DNA of 64,000 bases from Diabrotica undecimpunctata (Eukaryota; Arthropoda; Insecta; Coleoptera; Chrysomelidae): assembly GCF_040954645.1 (NCBI RefSeq), contig NC_092811.1, forward strand, positions 82,717,063-82,781,062. The letters are read 5' to 3'. A program made the translations under genes and the position numbers. Below the pieces are notes generated by a model. That model was not told where the DNA came from. It saw nothing but the letters and a program-made list of their open reading frames with translations, and did not search any database. Positions 1 to 13,444 of this stretch are shown piece after piece (position 1 is the stretch's first letter; every line of letters begins with the position of its first letter).

Positions 1-1
1 G

Positions 2-819
2 CTAGAGTTTGAATCAAAGGGTATTAGAATCGATGGAAAGATATTCAATCATCTCAGATATGCCGATGATATTGTTCTCATAACAGACAACTTAGGAGAA
101 GCCAGAGTTATGCTACAACAACTACAGCAAGTAACCCAGAAAGTCGGTTTAAAAATAAACTATGGAAAAACAAAAATGATGACCAATCTCGTCCCCAATG
201 AGCTAATAGAAATCGAAAACTAGCCCATAGAACTTGTGGAAAAATATGTGTATTTGGGTCACGAAATAAGGTTAACGCGAGATAACCAAACATGCGAGCT
301 ACTCAGAAGAATAAGTCTGGGTTGGGCTGCATTAGGAAAAATGAGAGACGTATTTAAAACAAATATACCGATCCATTTAAAAAGAAAAGCTTTTAACCAG
401 TGCGTTCTACCAGTCCTCACATACGGAGCAGAAACCTTAACTCTCACAAAAACATCTGCCGAAAAATTGAGAAGGACACAACGAAAGATGGAGAGATCAA
501 TGCTTGGAATAAACTTAAGCAATAGAATAAGAAACGGGGCAGTTCGTAGACGAACCGGAGTGGAAGACATTATCGAACATATTACAAAAAAAAATGGAGA
601 TGGGCAGGACATGTTGCAAGAATGAAAGACAACAGTTGGACAAAAAAATTGCTTGAGTGGAGACCACGGGCTGACAAGCGAAGCCGAGGAAGACCCCCAA
701 AGCGATGGACCGACGACCTCAAAAGAATCGTGACCAATTGGATAGCAGAGGCGCAGAACAGAAGCAGATCTAAAAGTCTAGAGGAGGCCTATGTTCAACA
801 ATTGACAACTCAGGGCTGA
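2..819 (+). pseudogene. RTE-clade non-LTR retrotransposon, RT C-terminal fragment
   Basis: The frame starting at base 2 reads an RT palm with YADD at 59-70, then the thumb and tail typical of insect RTE elements (EKYVYLGHEI, CVLPVLTYGAETLTLTK, RGRPPKRWTDDL, EAYVQQ). The element enters from outside the window, so its 5' part is missing. A TAG stop at 221-223 and a frame change near 590-610 break the frame. The end is followed by a (GAT)n tract at 820-839, the kind of short tandem tail RTE elements carry. It is the same family as the minus-strand copy at 61302-62147. A dead copy; family confidence is high. Confidence 0.85.
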
Positions 820-839
820 TTGATGATGATGATGATGAC
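820..839 (+). repeat. (GAT)n tail of the RTE fragment
   Basis: Short GAT repeats directly follow the RTE C-terminal codons. RTE elements commonly end in a 3-4 base tandem repeat, so I take this as the element's 3' terminus. Confidence 0.7.
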
Positions 840-1479
840 TATTAGACCGCTTTTTTTGCTGCTACTAGCATTATTTTAGAGCATTCTATTATTTAATTTA
901 TGGATTAAATCCGGATAGCAAATAGATATTCTTCACTTTCTCGGAGAAATAATATTCTAACACACAAAATCCTATTAAATTGTCAAAACCTTCCTTGCAT
1001 ATTCTATTCACTTATGAGGAGCAACAGCAATATCAGTGCCATAATAAGGCTTATAGTTCTGGACTGGCTAATTGTTGGATAATGAGAAGCATGAGTGTAG
1101 CAGTTTTAATGTTTTCGGGACTGCTACCTGGTATCGGGGAGCAGAATTATCATTACCGAGTTAATGCATATAGGAATTGTTGCTTGAACTTTATTATTAT
1201 TAAACGACACTATATTTCCTAGTAAAATAATCATAAATTTACAGTAAGAAAAATTTTTGAACGTTGGTTATGAAAACATCATGTACATACCACCGTGTTC
1301 ACTATGTCCATATCCAGCAAAATCCTTGTAATAATGATACTGGAAACCAAAGATGAAAATATGTTCCAAGAAACTATGTGTTATAAAACAGTCGAATAAA
1401 ATACAGATTCTCGATTCCAATAATCAAAAAATTAATGAACAGCTTACTAAAATAGAAATAACGCCTATTTAAGATGTAA
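840..1479. other. AT-rich stretch, nothing recognised
   Basis: I see no motif, terminal repeat or coding trace. The open frame at 980-1222 has no recognisable domain and is probably chance. Confidence 0.5.
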
Positions 1480-2480
1480 TCCATTAACGGCCCAAGGGAC
1501 AAAGCACTCCTAGTATATGCTAATGATATAGAACTCATAACTCTAATGAGAAACTCTTCGGTCCACAAACTTCAATAAAGTGAAGAGAGCACAAAAAATG
1601 TTTGACTTAAAATCAACGAAATGAAAACCAAATACAAGCGAATCAACAGAAAACCAACAATTCAATAAATTTAGAAAAAACATTAAAGTCAACAACTATA
1701 ATTTCGAAAGTATGGATCACTTTAAATATCTTAGATCACTAATCACGGTTAATAATAATGCCACTAAAGAAATACAGAGCATAATTCAAACTTCAGACCT
1801 ATTTTAATACATGGATGTGAGTCATGGAGAATGACTAAAACAAATAAGGAAGCACTCCGAATATTTGAAAGGAAAATAATCAGAAATTTTTATTTAACTC
1901 CATTATCATAACTACTATTTAAATGGGAATAAGCAACAATTAGAGGTTAAAGTTAGTTTATTGACGTTTCAATTTCCACTTTGGAAATCATTCTCACTAA
2001 TGTTTGTATTTTGAGAACGATTTACGAAGTGGAAATTGAAACGTCAATAAACTAACTTTAAGCTTTAATTGTGGCTTATTCCCATTTAAATAGTAATTAC
2101 TTTAAAATGCCACAAAAAAATAGCTTAAGAACTCATTATCATATCGCTACAAATCCGTATAGAATAAGAAAACATACTGAATAAAGAAAGCTCGCATAAC
2201 GATATTGTTCAGGAAAATAAATCCCTTAAGGTATATCGGACACGTGCATAGACGCCAAGATGTCAAACTTGTAGAACTGGTGTGGAAGGAAGTTAGCACA
2301 GAAGAATGCCACTTGGGCATGTCAGTATACAATGGAGAGAAAACATCCAATCATATCTCAAAAAATGAACATTTCATTTGATTGCAGATTCGTGGAAAAT
2401 CGATCAACTTGGAGATAAGTTGTAATCAGCGAAGACCTACCCAGTGTTGTAGCGCTTGTACGTAGTGATAATGATAAAGA
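1480..2480 (+). pseudogene. Degraded non-LTR RT, interrupted by a palindromic element
   Basis: Translated pieces in shifting frames match the C-terminal half of an endonuclease-RT of the RTE/CR1 type. They include an altered YANDI box near 1515-1530, KINEMKTKY near 1610-1635, HFKYLRSLIT near 1718-1750, IHGCESWRMTK and FERKIIRNFY around 1806-1893, and then LRYIGHVHRRQD near 2227-2265 beyond the insertion. Many stops and indels mark an old copy. The insertion at 1911-2133 splits it, with a 10-bp direct repeat on both sides. The exact clade is uncertain. Confidence 0.65.
1911..2133 (-). mobile_element. Palindromic mobile element, copy A, with 10-bp target duplication
   Basis: About 180 bp (1914-2094) reads as a near-perfect palindrome. 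The arms start with CTATTTAAATGGGAATAAG and run inward through GACGTTTCAATTTCCAC to the centre. One side carries a roughly 40-bp non-palindromic head (2095-2133) that also occurs in copies C (26119-26192), B (46584-46815) and D (13445-13580). CATTATCATA flanks it at 1901-1910 and 2134-2143, inside the RT relic, so this is a real insertion and not a local inversion. No coding capacity. Confidence 0.8.
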
Positions 2481-4241
<1,761 letters not shown>

Positions 4242-4665
4242 TCGGTTAAGAGTGTTAACCTTCAACTCCAGAATGGTATAGTTTTCATGAGACAAAAAAA
4301 CTTGTTAGTTTATCCAAAACTAATGTTGACGAAATTTTTTTATCACAACTATTTATTAACTATAGTATAGTAGTTATTTAATTATTTTTCTTTAAATAAT
4401 GTTCGTATATTTAGTTAACGGAACTAAAAAATGGAGTTGGCAGATTTTCGAGAATATTATGTTGAACCCCATCTGGAGTTGGCAATTACATGAAAAATTA
4501 AAAAGTGTTTTATTTTTATTTATGTATTTACGCTAGAATATAACATAGTTTTAATAAAACAATCAGTAACTTTAACTCTTTACCAAATTAATACTAGTTG
4601 ATACTACAAAAAAGCAAAACTTATAAAATTTAAAATAAAAATTATAAAAGTTATTACATCTACCG

Positions 4666-6117
4666 TTATTCTTGAGAAACATTGTCATAATATTCATCGT
4701 AGTCTGTCGGTAAAGTAGATTTTAGCTCTTGTAAATCTGTATACTTTTTAATTTTTATTTTTAGACGGTTTACATGCAGACTATTAAGTTCACGGCAAGA
4801 ACAAGTCTTCATAGACTTTGGCATACACTGTGGTAGAATCATCTCCCATTCGTTATTCAAGCGCAATTTAAAAAAAATTAGTCCATTTGAAGTGTACTTC
4901 AGACTGCGAATATCGATTACCTAAAATAGAAAATGCTATTAAATAACATTAAAAGTAAATAGTGGCGAGGATACAACTTACTTTCGGGTCTCCCTTCCTC
5001 TTGCCAGGTCTAATACTTTTAACTAATTCAACCTTTTTAAAACATTTGAACAAATGATCCAAATACTCGACTGTGTATGGTCCAAGTTTCTTCCTCACAA
5101 TTTTGGAAAAGTGTGCATAATCTGCAGGTACATTAATTTTCTTATTCTTTACGCAACGCTCAATGGTAAAATGCATTGCATCTACCTCCATTTGCGTGTG
5201 GCCAACCTCTAGGTATTTCTGTGTAATACTTACTTATGTTATATATTTTTGCCAAATTAACAGCTGCGTTGGACAGTACAGCGTTATGGTTTTGATATGT
5301 ACAACCATTACTATACATATTTATTTCTGGATTTTGCTTGCTTGGATTTATAAGTGGCATTGCACAGTTTTCCATAAAATGATGAAAGTAGGAGGCAAAT
5401 TCTTCGGCAGACAATCCTCCCTCACTCTCATTCCATATAACAATAGCTGTCTTTTGTACGTAGATTAAAAAAAACAGAGGTTGTACGCACATAATTTGGT
5501 CTTATGATATAAACTACTTTAAATTTTGGCGCCATCAGGACTGCTTGAAGGTCCATTGTATATACATGAGGTTTATTATTGGAATCATTTTGTTTTTCAA
5601 TCCTTGCTTAATTTTTCTTAATAATATGTAATTTGTACTCAGTTTCAGAAACATGGTTATTCTTGTAAGCAGCACATAGCCCACATTTATCCCTTTTAAG
5701 CAGAAAAAGAGCCAGATTTTGTGTATTAAACACGTTATTGAACGTAAACATAGACAATGGAGCTATATGGAGACAATGGTGTCCATCTGCCAATACCTGT
5801 CGTAGTAACATTAACGATTGTTTACGTTTAGATTTTTCTAAGTCTTTTCTATCTCTCGGTCTATTTATAGAAGTCGATTTTACAGTATTATCTACAAATA
5901 CCGTTTTTTTTCCCCAGCTTAAATTCCAGAAATACTTAAATATTACGTTTCTCTCGTCCTCAGAAATTTTACACTTAAGTAATCCATTTTCTTTGGTCTT
6001 GCAACAAGATACTTCTTTTAATTCTCTAGGTGTTTTCTCCAGATCATATATCATTAGCAATAAATATAATTATTTTTCTTATCATGTGTTAATTAAACAA
6101 TGAAATACACTTACCTC
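4666..6117 (-). pseudogene. DUF7869-type protein, possible transposase, decayed
   Basis: Pieces in order on the minus strand: a candidate splice donor at 6116; a region near 5660-5700 with CGLCAAYKNN; MDLQAVLMAPK near 5550; a frame-changed YHKTKLCAYN segment near 5515; WNESEGGLSAEEFASY near 5440; a YSNGCTYQNHN box near 5310; then (after another frame change) HTQMEVDAMH and the C-terminus ending at 4666. This order matches the eukaryotic family Pfam names DUF7869, recalled from memory. A 61-nt intron (4921-4981) joins the last two exons in phase. The D-LQ, [D]-GC-xQN and H-IE boxes could form an RNase H-like D-D-E triad; the second Asp is Asn here. At least two frame changes and a stop make it a pseudogene. 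Confidence 0.65.
4921..4981 (-). other. 61-nt intron in the DUF7869-type gene
   Basis: On the minus strand the exon ends CCGAAA and is followed by GTAAGT; the intron ends TTCTATTTTAG. Joining the flanks keeps the frame (GDPK then VIDIRS) and continues the family's C-terminal region. Confidence 0.7.
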
Positions 6118-6427
6118 TCTATCAAAAATACGAAGAACACAAATTTTCTATAATATAATATTTCTTTGAAAAACTATGCTTTGCAACTCACAATCACGTG
6201 GTTACTTGTTGCCAGAATTAGTTATATTGGAGATAGCAGTGTTGCGATATGAAAAATATTGCTATGGAGGAAGCTGGATAACGTGCACTTAAAATTTATT
6301 TATTTCTAAACTACATTGGAGTTAGAGGGTTTGTGGGATGGTGTATGAAGGTATATAGATTCAGAATCCGCTAAAATGTCATTTTACGTAAATAGCGGAG
6401 TTAGCAGATTAACACTCTTAACCGACG

Positions 6428-6935
6428 ATATATATGTTTTGGATGGGTTGGAGTCAATAAAAAGGGCTATTAGCTAACTATTTTTTATCTCGAGCTTTCA
6501 ATTGTGCTTACAATTATTTTCAAGAGCTGCTAAAAAATATAAAATATCTTACAAAATGGAACTAGAAAAAAAATTATATTAACTCACCAAATAAAATTAG
6601 ATTTGTTAATAAATTCCTACTAAACATATTTCAAAAATCTATTCTAAAAATTTTCTTATCTAATAAATGTTTCTTAAATTTTGTAATAAAATTTTAAAAA
6701 ACTTTTTTAACAAAAAAACAAAAAATTGGTTTTTTAATTCTACAATCACTTTTGTGGGAAGTAATGCGATTTGACAGATTTCTGCCAGTCTCACCAACAT
6801 ACTCAGCTGCACACTGAGTACACCTAATGCTGTATACTACATTTGTTTTATCTAATTTTTCTATAGGATACTCATTTTTTTTCAATATAAAGATGAAATA
6901 GTTTTGATGTTATTTGTTGCTATTTTTCTATTGTC
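6428..6935 (-). mobile_element. Penelope-like element, left copy of head-to-head pair 1
   Basis: Bases 6430-6625 are a close inverted copy of 9520-9725, and 6640-6720 of 8150-8215. The copy reads on the minus strand from a GIY-YIG tail at 6885 into its 3' UTR, which ends near 6430. Relative to the right copy it lacks most of the C-terminal coding region: the two sequences rejoin after the KSDC..IKKP codons. It abuts the right end of the 4240-6427 element. Confidence 0.7.
6694..6885 (-). pseudogene. GIY-YIG endonuclease fragment of PLE (left copy)
   Basis: The frame carries VVYSIRCTQCAAEYVGETGR followed by LSNRITSHKSDC. This is the GIY-YIG nuclease signature that ends Penelope-type ORFs, with paired cysteines before YVGETGR. 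The frame then runs into 3' UTR after an internal deletion and stops at 6694. The N-terminal RT half is absent. Confidence 0.8.
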
Positions 6936-7079
6936 AATAACATTTAGTGTTTTATATTAATTTAGGTGTTAATGATGGTATAAAAGGTAGTGAATGATAA
7001 TAGATGTTCTGATTGTTGGATACAATGTTCTGAGATTTAACAAAAAATAGCAAAAAACAAAGAACATCAAAACTATTTC

Positions 7080-7893
7080 ATCTTTATATTCCAAAACTAA
7101 GTATCCTATAGACACATTAGATAAAACAAATGTAGTATACAGCATTAGTTGTACTCAGTGTGAAGCTGAGTATGTTGGTGAGACTGGAAGAAATCTGTCA
7201 AATCGCATTATTTCCCACAAAAGTGATTGTATAATTAAAAAACCATCTTGTGCTTTAGCAGAGCATGTAATCGACAAAGACCATATTAAGGATTTTGATA
7301 ATGTTACGTAAAAATATGAGTCATATTAAAAACCTGTAAACATCTTGTTTATTCACTAATATGTTTTAGATTGTACGAGACAATTCGACCAGCTGGCATA
7401 AACTCCAAGTAATAAAAAACTGGTTCCGTTCGAATCTTCTGGAATTAGGCCTGTTCATTCGAGGCCAAACCAGGTCAATTGAGGTCAACATCCATGGGGT
7501 TCTAGAGCAGCTGTTTTCGTATAAATATGAGTGAACTTTCATTTTGAAACCAGTCAGTTAATATCTGAAGACCGCGCCCGCGATTTTAATTGTTACGTTC
7601 GCCTATATAAATTTGTATTATTCTTTAAATAAATTGATATAAATTATTGTGCTTTTTAATGAATTAAGATAAGAACAATATAATAAATTATTAAAGACAT
7701 TATAAATTAAATAAAGACATAGCAGTTAAATAAATCTCATAACAATAACATTAAAATTTTGTGTAGTGAAAGTAATAAATTCAAAAACACTTTTTTAGAA
7801 ATGGTTTGTATTAGCAGAAGTGATAATAATTTAAACAACAGATCAGAAATTCAAAATCTAAGCAAAATTTATAATTATATTATTTCTTTATAG
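7080..7893 (+). pseudogene. GIY-YIG C-terminus of PLE, split by a solo LTR
   Basis: From 7104 the frame reads a PLE endonuclease tail (NVVYSISC, EYVGETGRNLSNRI, SHKSDC, AEHVID). It is cut at 7301 by the LTR at 7302-7744 and resumes at 7749 as IKILCSESNKF and FLEMVCIS, ending at the stop 7891-7893. Removing the LTR and one 4-bp target copy leaves an uninterrupted frame, so this copy was intact here when the LTR element arrived. The RT domain upstream is missing. Confidence 0.8.
7302..7744. mobile_element. Solo LTR (Ty3/gypsy type) with 4-bp target duplication
   Basis: The 443-bp sequence starts TGTTACG and ends CATAACA. ATAA flanks it at 7298-7301 and 7745-7748, and it sits inside a PLE reading frame that is continuous without it. 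No internal retroelement sequence remains, so it is the product of LTR-LTR recombination. Its start, length and layout resemble the 445-bp LTR at 56947-57391, suggesting related families. Confidence 0.85.
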
Positions 7894-8220
7894 TTTATTT
7901 ATACAATCAGTAAAATATCTCATTTTGATTTAATTTTCCATATACTTGTTACATTTTTTGAGGCATCTATCAATGATGAATAAATCTTCTTTTTTATTAC
8001 TAAATAAAAAAGAATTTTTAAACAAAATTTTAGTTTTTGGCAATATAATTGTTAAGAATGAAAATTTTAAGTTGGCATTTATAACATTGAGGCTTATTTG
8101 TAATTGGTCACTATTCTAACTTATTTATAAATTCAATTGTTTTTGTGTTAAAAAAGTTTTTCAAAATTATATTACAAAATTTAAGAAACATTTATTAGAT
8201 AATAAAATTTTTAGAATAGT

Positions 8221-9508
8221 TTTGACGTGACAACGTCTTAAATTAGGTTGTGGCTCGGAGTCATTTAAGAAAAAGTGTAACGCCCGCTCACGTCTGTTAC
8301 AGTGAGTCACCGAACGAGAGAGAGGCCCGCCGGACCGGCGAATGCCTTGCGTCTCTCTCCCACTCAAACATGATCGGTCCGCTGCGCGCGGCACTAGAGA
8401 ATTAGGCGCGTTGAATCGCTAAAGTTGAAAATCGTTGAAAGTATCGTCAGCTGTGTCTGTAGTGAAAATATGGAGTGCTTACAGTGTCCTATTTTAGGGG
8501 GAACCACCAGTATCAGATATAATTTTAGGAAATTACCTAGGGACCTATATTCTTTTATAATATTGCTATGGATTTATCCATTTAATATTGAGCAATGATT
8601 GTAAACATTCTTTATAGTTTAAACTTCAATGAAAATTATTAACTGTGTCTAAAGACATATATGATATGAGGTATTTTACCCAAGAGTATTAAGTATAATG
8701 AATATACATAAAAACATAATTTTGTTTTCTTAGGATTTAACATTTTGTCAGCACATTATCTCAAATTCACACTTAAATCAATATGTTTTTACTATTAGGT
8801 CTGTTGAATGTTTGTTCTTTACACAAAATTTAGTCTATACTTCATATTTATTAAAGGCGGTAAAATATACATTACAATTCAGTTGTTTATAAACCACTTT
8901 CAAAGCATAAAGAACCTTTTAAGCTTTGTTTATATTATTTTGTGTATATTAATTGAGTTAATTGGAGTAGCCCACTTTGATACAAAAATACAGTCAATTT
9001 ATGGATATTTCAAGGTGACAATCTAAAAAAAGCTGATTTCCTCCCATGCATTTTATTAGAAACACTTGAAATTTAAAAAAAATTTAAAAATCGTAAGATG
9101 TAAGATCTTAATCGTGAGATCGTGAGATTTGTCTTCAATTCGTGAGTAGATTCGTCATTTACAACAACTACACCAATAAAGGTAAATCTTCTTCTTCAAG
9201 TGCCATCTCCGCGGCGGAGGTCGGCAATCATCATAGCTATTCGAACTTTTGAGACGGCTGCTCTGAAAATAAAAGTAAATAAAGGTAAATAATTGTACAC
9301 TAATATTTCATTATCGTAAACTATGATTGATTGATTAATTGTTAGATTGACACAAAAGTTGAGAAACTGAGTTTATAGCGGCAATTCCTTGTTCCTATTG
9401 TGCAATTTAATAATATTCATATCAATAAATATTCTACCGAGAAAAAGACGTTGTCACGTAAAATCTTCGCCCGTAAAACCGACTTTACAGGCAACCGATT
9501 TTTTTTTG
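8221..9508. mobile_element. Nested element with GC-rich end and 15-bp inverted repeats
   Basis: It interrupts the PLE 3' UTR between positions that are adjacent in the left copy. ACGTGACAACGTCTT at 8225-8239 is inverted at 9445-9459. The right side has about 50 bp more outside this repeat (TTCGCCCGTAAAACCGAC and on), so the ends are not symmetrical. Bases 8280-8400 are CpG-rich, unlike the surroundings, and could be a promoter; an ATG at 8470 opens a short frame with two cysteines (MECLQCP). No transposase seen; probably an internally deleted element of unassigned superfamily. Confidence 0.55.
9188..9277 (-). mobile_element. Truncated non-LTR 3' end with 13-bp target duplication
   Basis: Ninety bases, CTT-repeat first on the plus strand, look like the last bases of a non-LTR element inserted on the minus strand: coding trace then GAAGAA-type tail. 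AATAAAGGTAAAT flanks it at 9175-9187 and 9278-9290, which is typical of target-primed reverse transcription with severe 5' truncation. Confidence 0.75.
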
Positions 9509-9748
9509 AAATATATTTAGCAGCAATTTATTAACAAAACTAATTTTATTTGGTTAATTATAATTTTTTTTCTAGATCCACTTTGTAAGATATTTTGTAT
9601 TTTTTCGCAGCTTTTGAAAATAATTGTAAACACAATTGAAAGCTCGAGATAAAAAATAGTTAGCTAATAGCCCCTTTTATTGACTCCAACCCATCCAAAA
9701 CATATTTATATATTTTTTCCAAACGGGTCACAAGTACTTCTTTTTTCT

Positions 9749-9955
<207 letters not shown>

Positions 9956-11160
9956 TAATAAAAATACTTTTTGAAGGACCTTAAGTAAAATTAAGAAAAA
10001 CTTTTTCTAAACTCCATCTCCAAAAAACAATTATATTACGTATTTATTTAATTAGTTTGAAGTAATATACTCAACATGAGAGACTGAAATATAATCTCAA
10101 ATTTTTATGACCATGTTAACAAGGCAAGAAAATATATAATTTGAAAAACTTTCTGCTTTTTACCCTTACAAGCAAGACAATTAAAAACATTTAAAATACG
10201 CCATAATAACCTTTTTTATATAGAAAAAAAATTATTAAAAGGGTATACCGTTGGTATTTATAAAATGGAAAATAAAAAATATACATAAAATCTATCGGGT
10301 TTTACTAATTACTTTAAACATCGTAAACTATAGGAATACGGCTACAGCCGCTAATAGAAGCCTAACGTCCAAAATGTACATAAACTTGATGACATTACTA
10401 TACAGGGTGACTTAGTTTCTCATATGAATGATGACTGATGTTTTTTATATATATAAAAAACGAAAAAATGGTTTTTACAAAAATTATGACAAAGAATAGT
10501 GTATTAGAATTAGAATTAGAAAGAGGATAAATAAGTTTAAGAAGTTCTTATTTGAAATCACGCACCAGTCCGCAATAATAAATTAATTAAACAAAATTAA
10601 GGAGATACGATAAGAAGATAGGAAGTTAAAACCAGTCAAACATCCTAACAATCGAACGAGAATCGCAGTCGCAGACGCTGATGCCTGATTTAAAATAAAT
10701 AGTAAGCATGAGAGAATAATTTAAAAATACGAAAATAATATTAGGGCAGACATTAGACTAATAAAAGTTGATAATTTCGAAGTCTGAGGCTAGACATCAG
10801 TCCTTGTTAGGATTTAATGACGACTGCTTAAAAACCCAAGTAAGCTGGGGAAATATATTCAAAAAATCAAAGACAATGCTGATGTGAAATCAACGCTATT
10901 GATAAGCTCTCAGTGAAAAAATATAAAAGCCAGTAGACAAAAGAAAAATGATATATATTTATTATGAAATGTTATATGTAATGTTATACGGTTGTTCGTA
11001 CAGGCATCAGCAACCGCACGACGTATGCGTGTTCCATTACTATTAGCGTTACTAGAACAACAAAAATCTGTTGTGATTTAAAATCATCTGTTTGTAAAGC
11101 AACACACACACACGCACGCATGCACGCACTAGTGATTTTTAAGTAATTTCGCGATGACTT
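9956..11160. other. AT-rich stretch, nothing recognised
   Basis: No element ends or coding traces seen apart from the CA-rich repeat listed separately. Confidence 0.5.
11101..11130. repeat. (CA)n / (CGCA)n microsatellite
   Basis: ACACACAC followed by CGCACGCATGCACGCAC. Confidence 0.9.
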
Positions 11161-11174
11161 AGAGAGAAAGCGTT

Positions 11175-13325
11175 TTTTGTTTTTTATACCTAATCTAACT
11201 AATGCTAATCTAACTTAAAAGTGTGCGTGGTGTGGGGTGTCCATTTCCAGGTGTATGCGGTCATCACACAGTCCGTGTATATTGTACTTAACCTAGTCTA
11301 ACGTATTACTATAACTTTATCTTATAACTTTACGTTCGTTCTTTGGAATGCTGCGTGGCTGTCTTATTCTTCTTGGTTTTCCCTATATTCTGCTATCTGT
11401 TGTTTTGGTGTTGTATGTACACGTACAGTCCTTATGGTTTCTCTTAACATTCTCTTGGGTGGTTTTTGAGTCCATTGAAAATTTCATAGTCTCTTTTATC
11501 CATTTTGTCCAGAGTCTCTAAATACGTATCTCAAAGGTATTTAGGTATTTTTAGAGCATCTCTTATAATTTGATTTTGGATTGGCTGGATTTTTTTCTAT
11601 TTGTTTTACACGTGTATCTCCAAGCAGCGGAGGCATATGTTAGCGCTGGTAATATTATGCTGTTATCAACTCTAATTTTGGTTTTGAATCTTAGCTTGCT
11701 TCTTCTGCCTATAAGTGTTAAGAGCTGATTTTTGAGTGCTTTCGCTTTGTATACCGATTGATTGATATGCTCGGTAAAAGTTAACTTTTTGTGGAGTATT
11801 ACCCAGAGGTACTTTGCTTGATTTGTCCATTCTACGGGGGTGTTTTCTATCGTAGTTTATCAATTCGTTATACTTCTGCGATGGCTGAACATGACGGCCT
11901 CTGCTTTATCGGGAATTAAGGCGATCTTACATTTTATACATCATCTCTGGAATTTATTTAATGCTCTTTGCAGATGATTAGCTGTAAGGTTCGGATCTCT
12001 CCAACTGACAGACATTGCCGTGTCGTCAGCGGAAAGACTTAGCAGAGATCCTGGCTCTATTGGCATGTCGGCCGTATATACGATATACAAGTAAGGTGAC
12101 AAGTAAGGAGCAGGGTGCCACCGGTTCATGTGGCACTTCTGCTTCCACTCCGACTTCGGACAGGGGGGCCCCTATCCAAACTTTGAAACTTCTGTTAGCC
12201 AGGTATGACGCAAGGAGACATGTCATCGCCTCACTGTAGCCAAAGTCACTCATTTTATATAGTAGTTCTTGGTGCCAGACTTTGTCAAAGGCTTTGCTGA
12301 CATCTAGGAAGGCTGTTGACGGATACATTTTTTCGTTGTAATCTTTGGTTATGAATTTTGTCAGTCTTAATACCTGTAGTTCGCAGGAATGTTTGCCTCT
12401 GAATACGAACTGAGCTTCGGGGATAGTGCCTAAGGCCTGTGATTTTTCGTTTAGTCTTTTTGGGATGACTCTTTCCGCAATCTTGCTTATTGATGATAAT
12501 AATTGATGATTGGTCGATAATTCTGTGGAAAGGTGCCATTTTTCATGGCTTTGCTATCATGATAACATGAGCTTCTTTCCATCTGTCTGGGAAATATCTT
12601 AATTTGAGCATACTGTTTATTATATTAGTTATGTATACTATAATAGCTTTAGCTGGTAGATTTTCAGTGCCCTGTTTGTTATATTGTCCTGGAGGTTTCT
12701 TTGGGTTTGTTATCTTCATAAGTTGTTTAATCTCTTCAAGGGAGGTATGCAATATACCTAGTCTGCCCTTGCTTCTTCTTAGGTTTCTGGTCGTTCTTTT
12801 CACTTCCTCGGTGAAGTCTAAGTCTTCGTAGGGATGTTCGTTGTTTCTATATGCCCTTTCTAGTTCATCTTTCATGACTTGCCCTTTTTCTTCTTCCGTA
12901 TGTACAATACCATTTTCACCATGTAATGGTGAAATTGGTTTTTTGTCTTTACGAAGTCTTTTAGATAGTTTCCAGAACCGGACTCATTTGGATTTATCTC
13001 TTGGATATAGAAGTCCCAACTTTCTTTTCTGCGATTTTGGAGTTTTTTTTTTCACTTCCCTGTCTAATTCGTTTGCCATCCTTTTGTCTTTCCTTGTTCT
13101 TGTTTAGTGAGCTTCTTTTTCTGGTCTTTCCTTTGATTAGTTTTTTTAGGTCTTCGCTAATATCCCTAAATCTTCCTCTCTGAGTAGTAATGGTTTCTGT
13201 TTTGGAACTGGCATCGATAGCATTTGTTATTGTTTGTTCTAATTGTAGCACACTTTCTTCGAGCTCTATTATGTTGTTAATTGTGGGTATAATGCCGATG
13301 TTTTCGATTACAATTTTTTTGAAGT
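11175..13325 (-). pseudogene. Jockey-clade non-LTR retrotransposon, 5'-truncated
   Basis: On the minus strand, in order: the linker between endonuclease and RT (13325-12900; RGRFRDISEDLKKLIKGK), the RT N-terminal region (12875-12543; ITNPKKPPG, FPDRWKEAHVIMIAKP), the palm (12328-12026; AFLDVSKAFDKVWH), a degenerate active-site region with LSLSADDTAMS near 12050-12020, and the Jockey thumb and tail down to about 11300. The A-rich 3' end is near 11175. The endonuclease is missing and at least four frame changes break the RT. Family confidence is high, activity excluded. Confidence 0.8.
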
Positions 13326-13444
13326 TAGGCTAACTTATTGACCCACGTTGTGTAGGATTGCAAATAATACAAACATTTTTTATTAGTACGGAATAATGGC
13401 GTACGATAAACAAAAATAACAAACAATAGAACTTGGTACATACA

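Larger units (their letters stand above)
7040..9725 (+). mobile_element. Penelope-like element, right copy of head-to-head pair 1
   Basis: It starts near 7040 with sequence matching the inverted left copy (AACTATTTCATCTTTATATT), carries the GIY-YIG C-terminus (7080-7893) and a 3' UTR that is interrupted by a nested element at 8221-9508 and resumes to about 9725. The two copies point away from each other, with about 100 bp of unshared sequence between them (6940-7040). Confidence 0.7.

Noticed and set aside
8808..9026. Hydrophobic 72-codon frame in the nested element
   Set aside because: AT-rich sequence readily gives Phe/Ile/Leu-rich frames; no start context or homology.
10396..10470. TACAGGGTGACT motif as a mariner end
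   Set aside because: A matching inverted partner was not found nearby.
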